NCBI GenBank assembly: GCA_033557835.1
Contig: JAWQRO010000040.1
Span: 1-64,000 of the forward strand
Origin: Helochares maculicollis
Lineage: Eukaryota > Arthropoda > Insecta > Coleoptera > Hydrophilidae
Direction: 5' to 3'
Length of the DNA: 64,000 nucleotides
Shown: positions 61,870 to 64,000 of the stretch, one piece after another
How positions within the stretch are numbered: the stretch's first letter is position 1
Layout: every line of letters starts with the position of its first letter
Translations under genes and position numbers: made by a program
The notes under the pieces: model-generated
What the model was told of the DNA's origin: nothing
Databases searched by the model: none
What the model saw: only the letters and a program-made list of their open reading frames with translations

Positions 61870-64000
61870 TCATCCCCTTGTAGATATTTTGCGGCCTTGG
61901 ACTGGTGTACAGACAGACTATTATGTATAGCGTGATTATTTCTTTACTTTTACCATGATTAAATAATTGATTAATTGAGACATGGAGTGTGTGACTGCGG
62001 TGGGCGTGGTGCGGTGCTTCTTTAGTGACTTTTGCTGCAGGACTACCGGACTGGATGGATTAGCGAAGAAATACGTTCTTCGCCATATAAAAAGAAAATC
62101 CAAGAAATTTAGTGTAATCCATGTACCATTTTGTAAATTAAGCAAACATACGTCTTTCTGGAAAATGTTAAACAATTCATGTTACTTATGTATTTATTAT
62201 TTGAATTTAAATAGAGTACAGTAGTACTGTAGCTCTTGAGTTGCCTGGTCTGGTGGTTAATTCCCTTTTCTTTCCTGAGCACCTCAGTTCTCTCTTTTTC
62301 ATGTTTGGTATTACTGTGAGAATGCTTTATATATGTCACATAATTATTATAATTAAATAAATGTACAAAGGAAGTATCGAAAGTGGTGTTTTTATACAAG
62401 TTTTAATTTTCTATGTACGATTAGAATGTTTTATACACCCCAATTTTAGCTGTTACATAACTTTCAAGTTTTTTGATGAAGAGGCGAAAAAATAAAAAGC
62501 CAATAAAATGCAATTGTGGACTCCTTACGAGCAAAAAATGTAGAATGCAGTCGTGCTCTAGAACTCCAGTGTAGTTTAAAATATGTGGTGATATTTTTCT
62601 GGCTGTAGGTATAACCCATCTTATGTATGATTGCATAATGTAAGTTAAGTACATAAAAATGCTAAATATATTCAGATCTTTTACTTAATGTCTCATCATA
62701 CATGCATACATACCCAATTCTCAATTCTATTTTGCAATTTAATGTTTTTTATTAGTAAATAGACTCTGTAAATTAATAAAAAGAAAAAGAGGAAAAGAAA
62801 CCCGATTTCGAAATATTTAAAAATAATTCAGTTGTTAAACATAATTTTGCAATAAAGATTTAATCTTAAATAAAACAGTGTCATCTTAATATACATTCTG
62901 TATTATATTTTGTGTTTTTTTATTTAAGTAAAACCGTTGAAGTAAACTTTTATTTGATTTTTATTTCGACTTGTATACTTTCAAGCCAAGAAAATGAGAT
63001 AAAAGTCGTTTTCGCAATTCAACTAACTAGTAGGATGCAAATTTAATACGTAATGCAAACATTTTTAGTAAATATTTTGTATTTTTGTTTCATTTATGAG
63101 TTGTACATATATATTAGTATTTTTTTATTAATATGATGAATAAATGTTATGAGATGAAATCACTTGTTATCAATGCTTTTTGCCACTTGGACTTGAAGAG
63201 CTGTGAACAATAAGCTTTGCTCACTAATAAAGCTACAGCCGATTAAATCAAATGTATTTGATTCGACTTTAATTGAATCGGATCAGTCCTGAGCTGGGTT
63301 GTGTTTGCACTGTATCTATACGTTTATAAAGGATTAAAACGGTGATGCATTGGATTACAACGAACTGCCGAAAGACACAGATGTATTATGTGAAAATAGT
63401 TTGTTTAAAAAGAAGCAATCGAACGATTTTGGATAAATGGGTTAACTTGTGTGCTGGAACTTTATAACTGGTAAAGTGAAAAAAAATGGTTATCTCTCCT
63501 AGATAAATTGAATTTCAATTAAATGAAACTTTAAATTTAATATTTATCATCTGCTAATCGACTGAAATTAAATGGGTATTTGATGCAGAATCAAAATTAT
63601 TGACTGAATATTAGAAATGAAGTGGTAAAAATCGCAACTGATAAAAATCTGGTCTACTCAATATAAAACATTCAAAACGCCAACGGACTTTAAAATTAAT
63701 ATTGTTATTATTAAATCCTGTAATTTTTCGCATTATTGAATACCAGTAACTGCTGGCAGCACCACTTGCTTTTTAGAATTGAATCAACTTTTCTTTGGCC
63801 ATCCTTTCTACTATCCGTAAATAGTATATCTCAGTTTGATCCGTCATCAAAGATACTTGCAAGCATGCCTCCCTTTTTACATTTATATCAATGCTACAAC
63901 AAAAATTCTTAAATCATGATCATCTACGTCCGATATTGATTATAAATCCAGCTGAAAAATGAATTAAACTATTTAAGCTATATTTCTAGGCCACATTACT
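61870..64000 (+). other. osa: osa 3' UTR with several polyadenylation signals, then downstream sequence
   Basis: AT-rich with no coding signal. AATAAA occurs at 62356-62361, 62491-62496, 62502-62507, 62775-62780, 62851-62856, 63139-63144 and 63226-63231. Alternative 3' ends of about 0.5 to 1.4 kb are therefore possible; which is used cannot be told from sequence. Beyond about 63250 nothing is recognised. Confidence 0.6.

Overview
This is eukaryotic, AT-rich, intron-rich DNA from an arthropod, almost certainly an insect. The only gene I can support is the 3' three quarters of osa (the ARID1/BAF250 orthologue), read left to right on the + strand. Ten coding exons between 38577 and 61869 join with every splice phase compatible into one open frame of 1,602 codons plus a stop. 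The frame carries an N-terminal Pro/Ser/Gly/Gln-rich region, the ARID DNA-binding domain (exons at 49661 and 49934), a second low-complexity Pro-rich region, and the long C-terminal BAF250_C/Osa domain (exons at 57815 and 61108). By established knowledge, Osa is the signature subunit of the BAP form of the SWI/SNF (Brahma) chromatin-remodelling complex. The order of insect cannot be fixed from this window; the protein is clearly diverged from fly Osa.

Layout. 1-24.5 kb has no recognisable host exon. It holds decayed transposons (mariner-type transposase pieces at 1-359, 680-1150, 7375-7860, 17690-18300 and 23100-23580, with a weaker one at 11130; non-LTR reverse transcriptases at 1740-3420 and 12360-13400) and several degenerate short-period tandem arrays. 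It is best read as the left part of a very large osa intron. The exon coding the true N-terminus, a long low-complexity stretch in the fly, is not seen and is probably left of the window. At 24574 there is a pyrimidine tract and CAG directly abutting GTAAGT, followed 42 nt later by a second GTAAGT. This is either a 14-codon cassette exon or a recursive-splicing ratchet point, and it is the most interesting signal here. From 24616 to 38576 is 14 kb of intron with repeat clusters, another reverse-transcriptase relic (about 30.1-31.0 kb) and a perfect 20-bp-arm hairpin near 35.8 kb. From 38577 onward exons alternate with introns of 84 nt to 6.1 kb. The stop is at 61867-61869, followed by a 3' UTR with several AATAAA signals.

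The non-coding space is dominated by (i) transposon fossils, (ii) at least nine degenerate tandem arrays with unit lengths of 16-25 bp and unrelated unit sequences, and (iii) an interspersed roughly 80-bp module with core GGCGAGGAGGCGAAGCC, present in both orientations. I found no tRNA, rRNA, CRISPR, viral or second protein-coding gene that I can support.
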